A stretch of DNA of 12,877 bases from an uncultured Clostridia bacterium (GCA_947570515.1 CANOUM010000032.1:1-12877); one strand, 5' to 3'; shown: positions 1-6,819, counted from the stretch's first letter. The notes: a model not told the origin generated them from the letters alone. Translations and numbers: made by a program.

Positions 1-14
1 GAATATAAAATAGA

Positions 15-50
15 ATCAGCACAGGCTTCATTAAGACAGCCTGTGCTGAT
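15..50 (-). terminator. Rho-independent terminator of the cotJ operon
   Basis: A perfect 13-base inverted repeat (15-27 against 38-50) flanks a 10-base loop. It lies 11 bases past the cotJC stop codon. Read on the minus strand, the stem is followed by a T-rich stretch (TTCTATTTTATATTC, positions 15 down to 1). The T tract is broken by A and C, so this is a plausible rather than ideal intrinsic terminator. The plus-strand side has no T run directly after the stem, so it most likely serves the leftward cotJ genes. Confidence 0.72.
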
Positions 51-61
51 AGGAGTGGATT

Positions 62-634
62 TTAATGAACCTTTTTCATTCCATTTAAAAAGTGAATGTC
101 ATCTAATGCCTCGCCAAAGCGTTGGAAATGAATCACCTCTCGCTGACGCAGGAAACGGAGCGGATCCAGAATATCTGGATCGTCTGTCTGATTCATCAGA
201 TTTTCATACGTTGTTCTGGCCTTTTGTTCTGCTGCCATATTTTCATGCAGATTGGTGATAGGGTCTTCCATAGACTGGAAATAAGCAGAGGTGAAGGGGA
301 CACCGTTTGCATCTGCCGGGAAAACACTGCGGCCATGCTGGGTGTAATAACCGGCAAGGCCCGCTTCCTGAAGCTGTGCCGGTGTAGCTCCCTCCATCAG
401 CTGAAACATCATAGAGGAGATAATCTCAACATGTGCCAGTTCTTCTGTTGAAATATCGGTCAAAAGACCTTTGGTTTTGCCGGTAGGCATGATATAGCGC
501 TGACTCATATACCGCAGGCTGGCAGCCAGTTCTCCGTCCGGTCCGCCAAGCTGAGCGGCCAAAACCTTGGCCATTCTCAGATCACAGCGTTTGATATTGA
601 CAGGATACTGTAACTTTTTTTCATAATACCACAT
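62..634 (-). CDS. cotJC: Spore coat protein CotJC, manganese-catalase family
   Basis: This 190-residue protein belongs to the CotJC family, a spore-coat branch of the dimanganese catalases, and has the length usual for CotJC. In the four-helix bundle the likely metal ligands are all present: E35 (GGPDGELAAS), E65 and H68 (TEELAHVE), E136 (AAEQKAR) and H169 (REVIHFQRF, with E166 three residues earlier). The site therefore looks competent to bind a dinuclear Mn centre and break down hydrogen peroxide, although activity in the coat is inferred from family knowledge. The ATG at 632-634 is preceded by AAGGAGGAAA, which overlaps the end of cotJB. It is the last gene of cotJA-cotJB-cotJC, with 15 bases separating it from cotJB, and a hairpin terminator follows its stop codon. 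There is no signal peptide, as expected for a protein made in the mother cell and deposited on the forespore. Confidence 0.95.
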   Translation of the reverse strand: MWYYEKKLQYPVNIKRCDLRMAKVLAAQLGGPDGELAASLRYMSQRYIMPTGKTKGLLTDISTEELAHVEIISSMMFQLMEGATPAQLQEAGLAGYYTQHGRSVFPADANGVPFTSAYFQSMEDPITNLHENMAAEQKARTTYENLMNQTDDPDILDPLRFLRQREVIHFQRFGEALDDIHFLNGMKKVH

Positions 635-649
635 AATGCTTTTCCTCCT

Positions 650-967
650 TTATTGTCCGCTCATAAAGCTGCGCTGCCAGGGCCAGGGATCATCGGTCCA
701 TTGCCAGGGAAGTTCACTGGTTTGATAGCCATTGTTGATGATAGGGCCATAAAGATGATGAAATTCTTCCTTTAGTTCCATACTGAGATCGCTTAAGCGG
801 TTAAAATCCTCCAAAGCTGCTTCACAGTTTGGATGATTATCTAAATAGAGCTGCAGATCGTTGATCAGAAAATCTGTTTTATGAATCTCCCATAAAAGCG
901 CTTCACGATCTCTTTGTCTGTTTCCGCGGGACGTACATCCACAGTCCCTCTGATATTCACGATTCAT
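650..967 (-). CDS. cotJB: Spore coat protein CotJB
   Basis: This is a 105-residue CotJB-family protein. The family is small and found in spore formers, and its members are encoded between CotJA and CotJC and needed for a normal coat sub-layer; its biochemical role is not established. Visible family marks are LLWEIHKTDF (residues 24-33), YLDNHPNCEAAL (41-52), the HLYGP segment (71-75) and the tryptophan-rich end WQWTDDPWPWQ (88-98). The frame can be extended upstream to a TTG at 991. I chose the ATG at 965-967 because AAGGAGG (976-982) sits 8 bases before it and because the longer form would begin inside that ribosome binding site. The N-terminus carries a Cys-x-Cys-like CGC (residues 9-11) absent from the core domain. 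It lies 17 bases after the cotJA stop. Confidence 0.9.
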   Translation of the reverse strand: MNREYQRDCGCTSRGNRQRDREALLWEIHKTDFLINDLQLYLDNHPNCEAALEDFNRLSDLSMELKEEFHHLYGPIINNGYQTSELPWQWTDDPWPWQRSFMSGQ

Positions 968-984
968 CCTAAATGCCTCCTTCC

Positions 985-1350
985 TTAACAATGACGCCCG
1001 GGATTCCAGGGATCATACAGGTTATTAAAAGCGCTTCCTCTGTTTAAAGCCGTGTCAGGATCCACCAGACCGGTATAAGGCTGCGGATTGACATATGCGG
1101 CGGCCAAAGGAAGACCGGCACATAAACTTTGCGGTTCACATCCATCTTCCGGACAGCGAAAGATTCGTCTTTCGGCGGCATGAGCTGTCTGCCGGTCTGT
1201 TTCCTGCATGCAGCTGCAGGTACCTTGTCTTCTCTGCATCCGTACAGGAGCAGGAGCTGGCTGTATTGCTGCCTTACAGCAGTCCCTGGTATCCATACAC
1301 TGCCGAGCCGTTCCCATATACATGCGCCCTTGATTTGCACAAATTGCCAT
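985..1350 (-). CDS. cotJA: Spore coat associated protein CotJA with Cys-rich N-terminal extension
   Basis: The C-terminal part (about residues 79-118) is a clear CotJA domain: GLPLAAAYVNPQPYTGL, then DPDTALNRGSAF and NLYDPW. CotJA is a small coat-associated protein that acts with CotJB and CotJC; its exact role is unknown. The protein is 121 residues, longer than the roughly 70-80 residues I expect for CotJA. The extra first 75 or so residues are rich in cysteine (C4, C18, C24, C25, C45, C47, C66, C71, C77, plus C121 at the end), basic residues, and a short PAPAP linker at 31-35. Such residues could support disulfide or metal cross-linking in the coat, which is inference. The ATG at 1348-1350 has AGGAGGG 7 bases upstream. 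The start codon lies inside a 16-base palindrome, listed separately. It is the first gene of the cotJ operon. Confidence 0.85.
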   Translation of the reverse strand: MAICANQGRMYMGTARQCMDTRDCCKAAIQPAPAPVRMQRRQGTCSCMQETDRQTAHAAERRIFRCPEDGCEPQSLCAGLPLAAAYVNPQPYTGLVDPDTALNRGSAFNNLYDPWNPGRHC

Positions 1351-1357
1351 GGCAATT
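1342..1357. repeat. 16-base perfect palindrome over the cotJA start codon
   Basis: AATTGCCATGGCAATT reads the same on both strands and contains the cotJA ATG at its centre. It lies just downstream of the cotJA ribosome binding site (AGGAGGG on the minus strand). In the mRNA it could fold into a 6-bp stem with a 4-base loop holding the start codon, or as DNA it could be a dimeric repressor site. Part of the symmetry comes from the codons Met-Ala-Ile, so it may be chance. Confidence 0.35.
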
Positions 1358-1413
1358 CCCTCCTAAAACCATATTGATTTGAAAAAACATACCGTCATGT
1401 TTCTTCTCTTTCT

Positions 1414-1442
1414 TAACATATGATTGAGAGCATTTTCTTGTT
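1414..1442 (-). promoter_or_regulatory. Candidate sigma-K-type promoter for the cotJ operon
   Basis: On the minus strand, AACA (1439-1442) is followed after 16 bases by CATATGTTA (1414-1422). This fits the mother-cell sigma-K pattern mACm, 16 bases, CATAnnnTA without a mismatch. It would start transcription near 1407, about 57 bases before the cotJA ATG. A coat operon is expected to be read by a mother-cell sigma factor. The Bacillus subtilis cotJ operon depends on sigma-E, and I found no good sigma-E -35 element (ATA) at the right distance here. The pattern is short and A/T-rich, so confidence is moderate at best. Confidence 0.4.
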
Positions 1443-1476
1443 ACTGAGTTTTAAAGGATGAGGGAGCAAATTTTAC

Positions 1477-1505
1477 TGGAAAAAACAGGGGATTCATGCT
1501 AAAAT
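1477..1505 (+). promoter_or_regulatory. Extended -10 sigma-A-type promoter for the PPTase gene
   Basis: TGCTAAAAT (1497-1505) provides a TGn extended -10 with the hexamer TAAAAT. A 4-of-6 match to the -35 box, TGGAAA, lies at 1477-1482 with a 17-base spacer. Transcription would begin near 1512, about 27 bases before the ATG at 1539. This gene is divergent from the cotJ operon, so it needs its own promoter. Confidence 0.5.
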
Positions 1506-1538
1506 TAAATAATTATAATAAAGAAAGGAAGCCCTATC

Positions 1539-2051
1539 ATGACATATGCCGGCTTATATGTATTTTCAATTACAGATACGCGTTTGATCGGACAACGGAT
1601 TGCTATGGCCGTGCAGGATTTTGCACCTGATTTTCCGCTGGCGGAGTATAAAATTGCTAAAACGAAACAGGGAAAGCCTTTTTTTGAAGAGATCCCTTTG
1701 AAGCTTTCGATTAGTCATAGCGGGCGATGGTGGATTTTAGCACTGGCATATGATGAAATTGGCATGGATGTGCAGGAAATGCGTACGGTTCGCTACGAGG
1801 CAATTGCGCGGCGTTTTTTTCATCCGGAAGAGGTGGAGGAATTAGAGAAAGCAGGGTTTGATGATTTTTATCGTATATGGACGAAAAAAGAAAGCTATGT
1901 AAAGTTTACGGGCACGGGTATTGATGCACATTTTGGAAAATTTTCTGTTTTTAATGTTCCGGCTGTGTTTCAGGAGGTATGGCTGGAAGAGGATTATATT
2001 GTAACCATATGGATGCGAGAGACTGCTGAAGTACGGCTGAAATATTTATAA
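1539..2051 (+). CDS. 4'-phosphopantetheinyl transferase, Sfp/AcpS superfamily
   Basis: This 170-residue protein would transfer the 4'-phosphopantetheine arm of coenzyme A to a serine of acyl or peptidyl carrier proteins, acting in the cytoplasm. Superfamily motifs appear in order: KPFF and SISHSG (residues 46-62), the metal site GMDVQ (75-79) with D77, RRFFHPEEVEEL (91-102), and the WTKKESYVK signature (114-122) with K117 and E118. It is shorter than Sfp (about 220 residues) because the N-terminal half is compact. The second acidic metal residue of Sfp (E109) is Gln here (Q79). Other active members of the superfamily also vary at this place, so activity is still likely. AAAGGAAG lies about 9 bases before the ATG. 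No carrier-protein or NRPS/PKS gene is nearby, so its target may be the fatty-acid ACP or a distant pathway. Confidence 0.85.
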   Translation: MTYAGLYVFSITDTRLIGQRIAMAVQDFAPDFPLAEYKIAKTKQGKPFFEEIPLKLSISHSGRWWILALAYDEIGMDVQEMRTVRYEAIARRFFHPEEVEELEKAGFDDFYRIWTKKESYVKFTGTGIDAHFGKFSVFNVPAVFQEVWLEEDYIVTIWMRETAEVRLKYL

Positions 2052-2066
2052 AGAGCGAATTTTTGC

Positions 2067-2095
2067 TTGACGGCGTGAAATGGCCAACTTATAAT
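2067..2095 (+). promoter_or_regulatory. Near-consensus sigma-A promoter ahead of the ABC-his-aro gene train
   Basis: TTGACG (2067-2072), a 17-base spacer and TATAAT (2090-2095) make a near-perfect vegetative promoter, with a start expected at about 2102. It begins 16 bases after the PPTase stop. It is the strongest promoter-like match I saw in the window and the only good one before hisZ. It therefore probably drives the ABC ATPase and the his genes that follow. The leader to the ATPase ATG is about 65 bases and holds no T-box motif, attenuator hairpin or histidine-rich leader peptide. Confidence 0.75.
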
Positions 2096-2166
2096 GGGCA
2101 TAATATATCGGAAAATCATTCTGAATGAATCAGATGAGGATCCTCAAAAAGAAATGGAAGACGACA

Positions 2167-2871
2167 ATGAAAGCATTGATTGAATTTGATAATGTATGCA
2201 AATATTATCAGATGGGGGAACATAAAATCGCTGCGGCGGATCATATTTCCTTTCAAATTAAGCAAGGGGAATTTTGTGTGATTGTGGGGCCCAGCGGCGC
2301 TGGAAAAACGACGGTGCTGAATATGCTGGGCGGGATGGATTCGTGTGACAGCGGCAAAATTGTGCTGGATGGCATATCCATCGGGGAGCTAAATGAAAAG
2401 GAACTGACCAATTATCGGCGGTATGATGTGGGGTTTGTTTTTCAGTTTTACAATCTGGTGCAAAATCTAACGGCGTTAGAAAATGTGGAGCTGGCTTCTG
2501 AGATCTGTAAAGAGCCGCTTGATCCTAAACAGGCATTAAAAGCTGTAGGCATGGAGGATCGAATGGATAATTTTCCGGCGCAGCTATCCGGCGGAGAACA
2601 ACAGCGCGTAGCCATCGCAAGGGCGATTGCTAAAAACCCTAAAGTTTTATTATGCGATGAACCAACAGGAGCGCTTGATTATCATACGGGAAAGAATATT
2701 TTAAAGTTATTGCAAGGGTGCTGCAGAGAGACCGGCAAGACCGTTATTGTAATTACCCATAATCAGGCGCTGACCGCAATGGCGGACCGCGTGATCCATA
2801 TTAAGAACGGAACTGTGAGTCAGATACAAATGAATCAAAATCCTGTACCGGTTGAACAAATTGAGTGGTAA
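2167..2871 (+). CDS. ABC transporter ATP-binding protein, MacB/LolD type, without adjacent permease
   Basis: This 234-residue nucleotide-binding subunit has every motif needed for ATP hydrolysis: Walker A GPSGAGKT (41-48), Q-loop Q93 (VFQFYNL), signature LSGGEQQR (140-147), Walker B VLLCDEPT (160-167), D-loop GALD (168-171) and switch H198. The length, the EFDNVCKYYQMGE start and the tail NPVPVEQIEW are typical of ATPases that pair with FtsX-like (MacB) permeases. Those systems export peptides, lipoproteins or antimicrobials, or act as mechanotransducers. No permease follows; hisZ starts 39 bases downstream. The open frame extends upstream to ATGs at 2125 and 2134. I chose 2167 because it matches the family N-terminus and has GGAAG 6 bases upstream, although that site is weak and the longer forms would add a basic tail (MNQMRILKKKWKTT). 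The substrate cannot be read from the sequence. Confidence 0.88.
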   Translation: MKALIEFDNVCKYYQMGEHKIAAADHISFQIKQGEFCVIVGPSGAGKTTVLNMLGGMDSCDSGKIVLDGISIGELNEKELTNYRRYDVGFVFQFYNLVQNLTALENVELASEICKEPLDPKQALKAVGMEDRMDNFPAQLSGGEQQRVAIARAIAKNPKVLLCDEPTGALDYHTGKNILKLLQGCCRETGKTVIVITHNQALTAMADRVIHIKNGTVSQIQMNQNPVPVEQIEW

Positions 2872-2910
2872 ATCAGAAAGATTCATCTGAGCCGCAAGAC
2901 AGGAAAAGCA

Positions 2911-3873
2911 ATGGAGAAACTGCTTTTAGAAAGTCTGAGTGTTCAGGAACGCAAAGAGATCGAGTTGATCAGCTTATTTCGGAGGGCAGGCTATAAGAAA
3001 TGCCGGCTGGGGCAATTTGATGAGTATGAGCTGTTTGATCAGAACAGAGCCTTTTTAGAAGGGGATAAAATGCTTACTTTCACTGATCCCTATGGAAAGT
3101 TATATGCGCTTCGTCCTGACGTTACGCTTTCAGTCATGAAACAGGCTGTTTATCAGCCGGATCCCATCTATAAAGTCTACTATAAAGAAAATGTATTTCG
3201 TTTATCTTCTGATACACATCAATATGAGGCGCACGCGCAGATCGGCGCAGAAGCTATTGAAAAAGAAGCGGTAAGCGACGGAGGCGAGCTGCTGGCTTTG
3301 GCTCAGCAGGCACTGGCCTGTTTAGGAGACAATACCGTTTTGGTATTATCTCATATGGGGTTTTTACTGAATAACGAATGGTATGTTAAGCAGGAAGCGA
3401 CTGTCAAAGATCAGATCTTACTTTATATTGCGCAGAAAAACCAGCATGATCTGCAGGCATTTTTAGAGAAAGCCGGATGTCCCAAGCAGGAGAAGAAAAA
3501 GCTTGCAAGTGTGCCCATGTTAGCCGGCAGGCCGGAAAAGGTTATGGAAATCATAAAAAAAGAACAGCTGGGGCAAGAACTTCAAATCGCTGCCGAAGAG
3601 GTGTGCGCGAGGGTTTCTCATCTTTCTGATATCCCCGGGCAAAAAATAATGCTGGATTTTTCTCTTGTAAATCCATTAAGCTATTATAATGGACTGGTAT
3701 TTCAGGGCTTTTTGCATGGGTGCAGCAGCTATGTGCTGTCCGGCGGCCGTTATGACCATTTAGCTAAGCGATTTTTATCCTCTGCTCAAAAAAACTGTGG
3801 TGCGATTGGGTTCGCAATTGATTTGGACGTATTGGAGCCCATTTGGAAACGGAAGGAGGAGGCATCATGCTGA
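2911..3873 (+). CDS. hisZ: ATP phosphoribosyltransferase regulatory subunit HisZ
   Basis: HisZ is a histidyl-tRNA-synthetase-like protein that does not charge tRNA. It binds short HisG to form the active and histidine-sensitive first enzyme of histidine synthesis. This 320-residue protein shows the class II synthetase fold: RPDVT (68-72), motif 2 region YKVYYKENVFR (87-97), SYYNGLVFQGF (257-267, in place of the HisRS LDYYxGxxFE block) and GGRYD (278-282). It ends with GFAIDLDVL (300-308), where the motif 3 arginine of true synthetases is missing. The anticodon-binding domain is absent, as expected for HisZ. Finding a short HisG directly downstream confirms the assignment. AGGA lies about 7 bases before the ATG. 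The stop codon overlaps the hisG start by 7 bases, which suggests translational coupling and balanced subunit amounts. Confidence 0.93.
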   Translation: MEKLLLESLSVQERKEIELISLFRRAGYKKCRLGQFDEYELFDQNRAFLEGDKMLTFTDPYGKLYALRPDVTLSVMKQAVYQPDPIYKVYYKENVFRLSSDTHQYEAHAQIGAEAIEKEAVSDGGELLALAQQALACLGDNTVLVLSHMGFLLNNEWYVKQEATVKDQILLYIAQKNQHDLQAFLEKAGCPKQEKKKLASVPMLAGRPEKVMEIIKKEQLGQELQIAAEEVCARVSHLSDIPGQKIMLDFSLVNPLSYYNGLVFQGFLHGCSSYVLSGGRYDHLAKRFLSSAQKNCGAIGFAIDLDVLEPIWKRKEEASC

Positions 3874-4490
3874 CAATTGCACTTCCAAAGGGGAGATTAG
3901 GCGACAGGGTCTATGAACTTTTGAAAAAAGCCGGATATGCATGCAGTGCTATGGAGGATATCGGACGAAAGCTAATATTGGAGGATGAGCAGGCTAATCT
4001 GCGGTTTTTATTGGTTAAGCCGGTCGATGTAGCTGTTTATGTAGAAAAAGGTGCGGCAGATCTGGGAGTGGCCGGAAAAGATATTTTAATGGAAAAAGAA
4101 GCCGATGTATATGAAATGCTTAATTTAGGATTTGGACGCTGTCATATGGCAGTTGCCGCCAGAGAGGATTATCAGGAGGATTTCAGCCGTAAGCTGCGGG
4201 TCGCTACAAAATTTGAAAATATTGCAAGAAAGCACTATGCTAAACAGGGGCGGGATATAGAGCTGATTCATTTGAATGGTTCGATTGAGCTTGCACCGGT
4301 GCTCGGGCTTTCAGATGTCATTGTGGATATTGTGGAAACGGGCACCACATTAAAAGAGAATCATTTGACGGTCATAGACCGTTTTATGAGCATATCAGCA
4401 CGAGTCATCGTGAATAAAGCGAGCTATCGATTTAAGCAGGATAGAATCGATGAGGTTGTGAATCGATTAAAGGAGATAGGAAACATATGA
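3867..4490 (+). CDS. hisG: ATP phosphoribosyltransferase catalytic subunit HisG, short form
   Basis: HisG joins ATP and PRPP to give phosphoribosyl-ATP, the first committed step of histidine synthesis. At 207 residues it is the short form, which lacks the C-terminal regulatory domain and depends on HisZ. Family marks are the N-terminal LTIALPKGRL (2-11), GVAGKDIL (67-74), VATKFENIARKHY (112-124), HLNGSIELAPVLGL (135-148) and the PRPP-binding loop VETGTTLKEN (156-165). The frame runs further upstream to 3843, but the ATG at 3867 has GGAGGAGG just before it and matches the family start, so it is used here. It overlaps the hisZ end by 7 bases, and its own TGA shares ATGA with the hisD start. Confidence 0.95.
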   Translation: MLTIALPKGRLGDRVYELLKKAGYACSAMEDIGRKLILEDEQANLRFLLVKPVDVAVYVEKGAADLGVAGKDILMEKEADVYEMLNLGFGRCHMAVAAREDYQEDFSRKLRVATKFENIARKHYAKQGRDIELIHLNGSIELAPVLGLSDVIVDIVETGTTLKENHLTVIDRFMSISARVIVNKASYRFKQDRIDEVVNRLKEIGNI

Positions 4491-5770
4491 TTGCAGTCAC
4501 AGAGCTTAGAAAAGAAGGATGGCAGGAGCAGATTCCCATGAGAAGTCAGTTTGCATATGATGAAGTCAATGCAGCTGTAAAAGATATTTTAGCTGATGTA
4601 GAAAAAAACGGAGATACAGCAGTAAAAAAATACAATGATAAGTTTGATCACGCGGATACCCCGCAGCTTGAGGTAAGCAAAGAAGAAATCGAAGCAGCAT
4701 TTCACAGAACTCCGAAAGAATTGCAGTTGATTTTACAGGAAGCCTGTGATCAGATCCGTCGGTATCATGAGAAACAGCTGAAACATGATTTTATGATTCA
4801 TGATCAGCAGGGGATCGTGCTGGGGCAGCTGATCAATCCGATTGAAAAGGTGGGCATTTATGTACCGGGAGGAACGGCCGCCTATCCGTCTACGGTTCTT
4901 ATGAATGCAGTTCCGGCCAAGCTAGCTGGCGTGGAAGAACTGATTCTGGTATCGCCCCCCAATCGAACGGGAGAGATTGCCGATATGATTTTGGCCGCTG
5001 CCTATGTGGCCGGTGTAGACAGAGTGTTTAGGGTTGGAGGGGCACAGGCCATTGCTGCGCTCAGCTATGGGACTGAGTCGATTCCAAAGGTTTACAAAAT
5101 TGTCGGTCCGGGAAACATCTATGTGGCTATGGCAAAGAAAATGGTATTTGGTCAGGTCGATATCGATATGATTGCCGGGCCCAGTGAAATTTTGATTGTA
5201 GCAGATGATTCGGCAGATCCGTCTTATCTGGCGGCAGATCTGTTATCACAGGCAGAGCACGATAAGCTTGCCTGTGCCATTCTGGTAACCGATAGCATGG
5301 AGATAGCAGAAAAAACGAAAAAAGAACTGGAAAAACAGCTAGAAAAGCTACCGCGAAAAGAGATTGCAGAAGCTTCATTACAGCAGTATGGCCGAATTTT
5401 CTATGCCCCTTCATTGCTGCAGGCAGTGGAAGTAGCCAATGAGATTGCGCCGGAACATTTAGAAATTTGTACACTGCATCCTTTTGATTTACTGAGTTAT
5501 GTAAAAAATGCGGGCTCTGTATTTCTGGGCGCGTATGCGCCGGAATCACTTGGTGATTATTGGGCAGGCCCTAATCATACACTGCCGACCAGCGGCACCG
5601 CTAAATTTGCATCGCCGCTTTCGGTAGATGATTTTATCAAAAAATCACAAATTACTTATTATACAAAAGAAGCACTTTTGGCAGTGGGGGATAAAATCGC
5701 TAAGCTTGCCAGAGCAGAAGGTTTAGAGGCTCATGCCAGAGCAGCGGAGATCCGCGGGGAGGAACGCTGA
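4487..5770 (+). CDS. hisD: Histidinol dehydrogenase HisD
   Basis: HisD carries out the last two oxidations of the pathway, L-histidinol to L-histidine through histidinal, using two NAD+ and a bound zinc ion. The 427-residue protein is of full family length. All key residues can be found: zinc ligands Q255 and H258 (LLSQAEHDK), D357 (ESLGDYWAGPNH) and H416 (GLEAHARAA), and the catalytic pair E323-H324 (IAPEHLEI). Also present are VGIYVPGGTAAYPS (122-135) and the RVGGAQAIAAL segment (182-192). It starts with an ATGA overlap with hisG, with AGGAGATAGGAAAC ahead of it, and its TGA overlaps the hisC ATG by one base. Coupled translation along the operon is likely. Confidence 0.96.
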   Translation: MIAVTELRKEGWQEQIPMRSQFAYDEVNAAVKDILADVEKNGDTAVKKYNDKFDHADTPQLEVSKEEIEAAFHRTPKELQLILQEACDQIRRYHEKQLKHDFMIHDQQGIVLGQLINPIEKVGIYVPGGTAAYPSTVLMNAVPAKLAGVEELILVSPPNRTGEIADMILAAAYVAGVDRVFRVGGAQAIAALSYGTESIPKVYKIVGPGNIYVAMAKKMVFGQVDIDMIAGPSEILIVADDSADPSYLAADLLSQAEHDKLACAILVTDSMEIAEKTKKELEKQLEKLPRKEIAEASLQQYGRIFYAPSLLQAVEVANEIAPEHLEICTLHPFDLLSYVKNAGSVFLGAYAPESLGDYWAGPNHTLPTSGTAKFASPLSVDDFIKKSQITYYTKEALLAVGDKIAKLARAEGLEAHARAAEIRGEER

Positions 5771-6819
5771 TGCATCCTTTTTGGAGTCAAATGGCAGAGA
5801 AGGCGCTTCCCTATACGCCCGGCGAGCAGCCGCAGGATCGGCACTATATTAAATTAAATACAAATGAATGCCCGTATCCGCCTACACCATGGCTTAATCA
5901 GCTAGATTTTGCAGCGGAAGATTTACGGCTATATCCGGATCCTACAGCAGAAAATCTGCGTTCCATTCTTGCAGCGCATACTCATTTGAATGCGGATGAG
6001 GTATTTGTGGGGAATGGCAGTGATGAAATTTTAGCCTTTACTTTTATGGCCTTAATGAAGACAGAAATATCACATCCAGATATCAGTTATAGTTTTTATC
6101 CAGTTTATGCACGATTATTCCATTTGCAAGAACATATTGTTCCACTAAGAAAAAACTTCGAATTAAATTTAGAAGACTATGATGCGTTTGAAGGCCCGGT
6201 GATCATTGCCAACCCTAATGCACCGACGGGACTTGCCGTTCCGGTAAAACAAATGACCACGTTTTTAAAACGGCATCCGCAGCGTTTATTGATCGTCGAT
6301 GAGGCCTATGTGGATTTCGGTGCAGAATCCATGCTCTCTTATATTCATCAATATCCTAATTTACTCGTGATCCAAACGTTTTCGAAATCCAGAGCGCTGG
6401 CAGGCGCAAGGCTGGGATTTGCAATGGGGCAGCCCCATCTGATAGAAGCACTGGAACGAGTGAAAAACTCTTTTAATTCATATACGATTTCCCGGTTTAC
6501 CTTAAAAGCCGGAGCAATGGCTGTATTGGATGAAGAATACTTTCAGTGGACGCGGAAACAGATTATGGAAACCAGAGATCGGCTGATTGCGGAGCTGCGG
6601 CAGCACGCCATTGAAGTGACCGATTCTAAAACAAACTTTTTGTGGCTTCGTTGTCCGCAGATTAGTGGACAAGAGCTTTATCAAGCGCTTAGAGAAAAAG
6701 GGATTTTGGTACGTCATTTTAATCAGCCGTCAATCGAAAATTACATTCGGGTTACTATTGGAACCAAAACCGAAATGGAACAATTTAAACGAAAATTATT
6801 TGAGGTAGTCCTAAAATGA
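5770..6819 (+). CDS. hisC: Histidinol-phosphate aminotransferase HisC
   Basis: HisC is a PLP-dependent class I/II aminotransferase that converts imidazole acetol phosphate and glutamate to histidinol phosphate and 2-oxoglutarate. The 349-residue protein has the N-terminal IKLNTNECPYPP (27-38), a phosphate-binding GNGSDEIL (81-88), NPNAPTG (148-154) with the ring-contacting Asn, VDEAYVDF (176-183) with D177, the Schiff-base lysine K206 in TFSKSRALAGARLG (203-216), and the substrate carboxylate arginine near YIRVTIGT (325-332). Close relatives act on aromatic amino acids, but the his operon position favours HisC. GGGGAGGAACG precedes the ATG. The stop shares ATGA with hisB. Confidence 0.95.
   Translation: MHPFWSQMAEKALPYTPGEQPQDRHYIKLNTNECPYPPTPWLNQLDFAAEDLRLYPDPTAENLRSILAAHTHLNADEVFVGNGSDEILAFTFMALMKTEISHPDISYSFYPVYARLFHLQEHIVPLRKNFELNLEDYDAFEGPVIIANPNAPTGLAVPVKQMTTFLKRHPQRLLIVDEAYVDFGAESMLSYIHQYPNLLVIQTFSKSRALAGARLGFAMGQPHLIEALERVKNSFNSYTISRFTLKAGAMAVLDEEYFQWTRKQIMETRDRLIAELRQHAIEVTDSKTNFLWLRCPQISGQELYQALREKGILVRHFNQPSIENYIRVTIGTKTEMEQFKRKLFEVVLK

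Noticed and set aside
1044..1355. Open frames overlapping cotJA on both strands.
   Set aside because: CotJA is supported by its conserved C-terminal domain, operon position and ribosome binding site. The others are low-complexity or random in composition.
1392..1423. A sigma-E-like promoter for cotJ (TCATATG with CATGACGG on the minus strand).
   Set aside because: The spacer would be 17 bases, longer than the usual 13-15, and the -10 match is poor. The sigma-K-like pattern overlapping it is better.
2125..2166. Upstream in-frame start codons (2125 and 2134) for the ABC ATPase.
   Set aside because: Neither has a ribosome binding site, and the added basic segment is not part of the conserved N-terminus. 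I cannot exclude them, because the site before 2167 is also weak.
2094..2183. A 29-codon frame (MGIIYRKIILNESDEDPQKE and on) ending in an acidic tail and overlapping the ABC ATPase start, considered as a leader peptide or the tail of a lost gene.
   Set aside because: Its ATG lies inside the -10 box, so the promoter at 2067-2095 would not transcribe it. It has no ribosome binding site and no histidine codons, and it overlaps a well-supported gene.
5127..5549. A 140-codon minus-strand open frame inside hisD.
   Set aside because: It lies fully within a gene with all catalytic residues intact, resembles no known family, and has no promoter or ribosome binding site.
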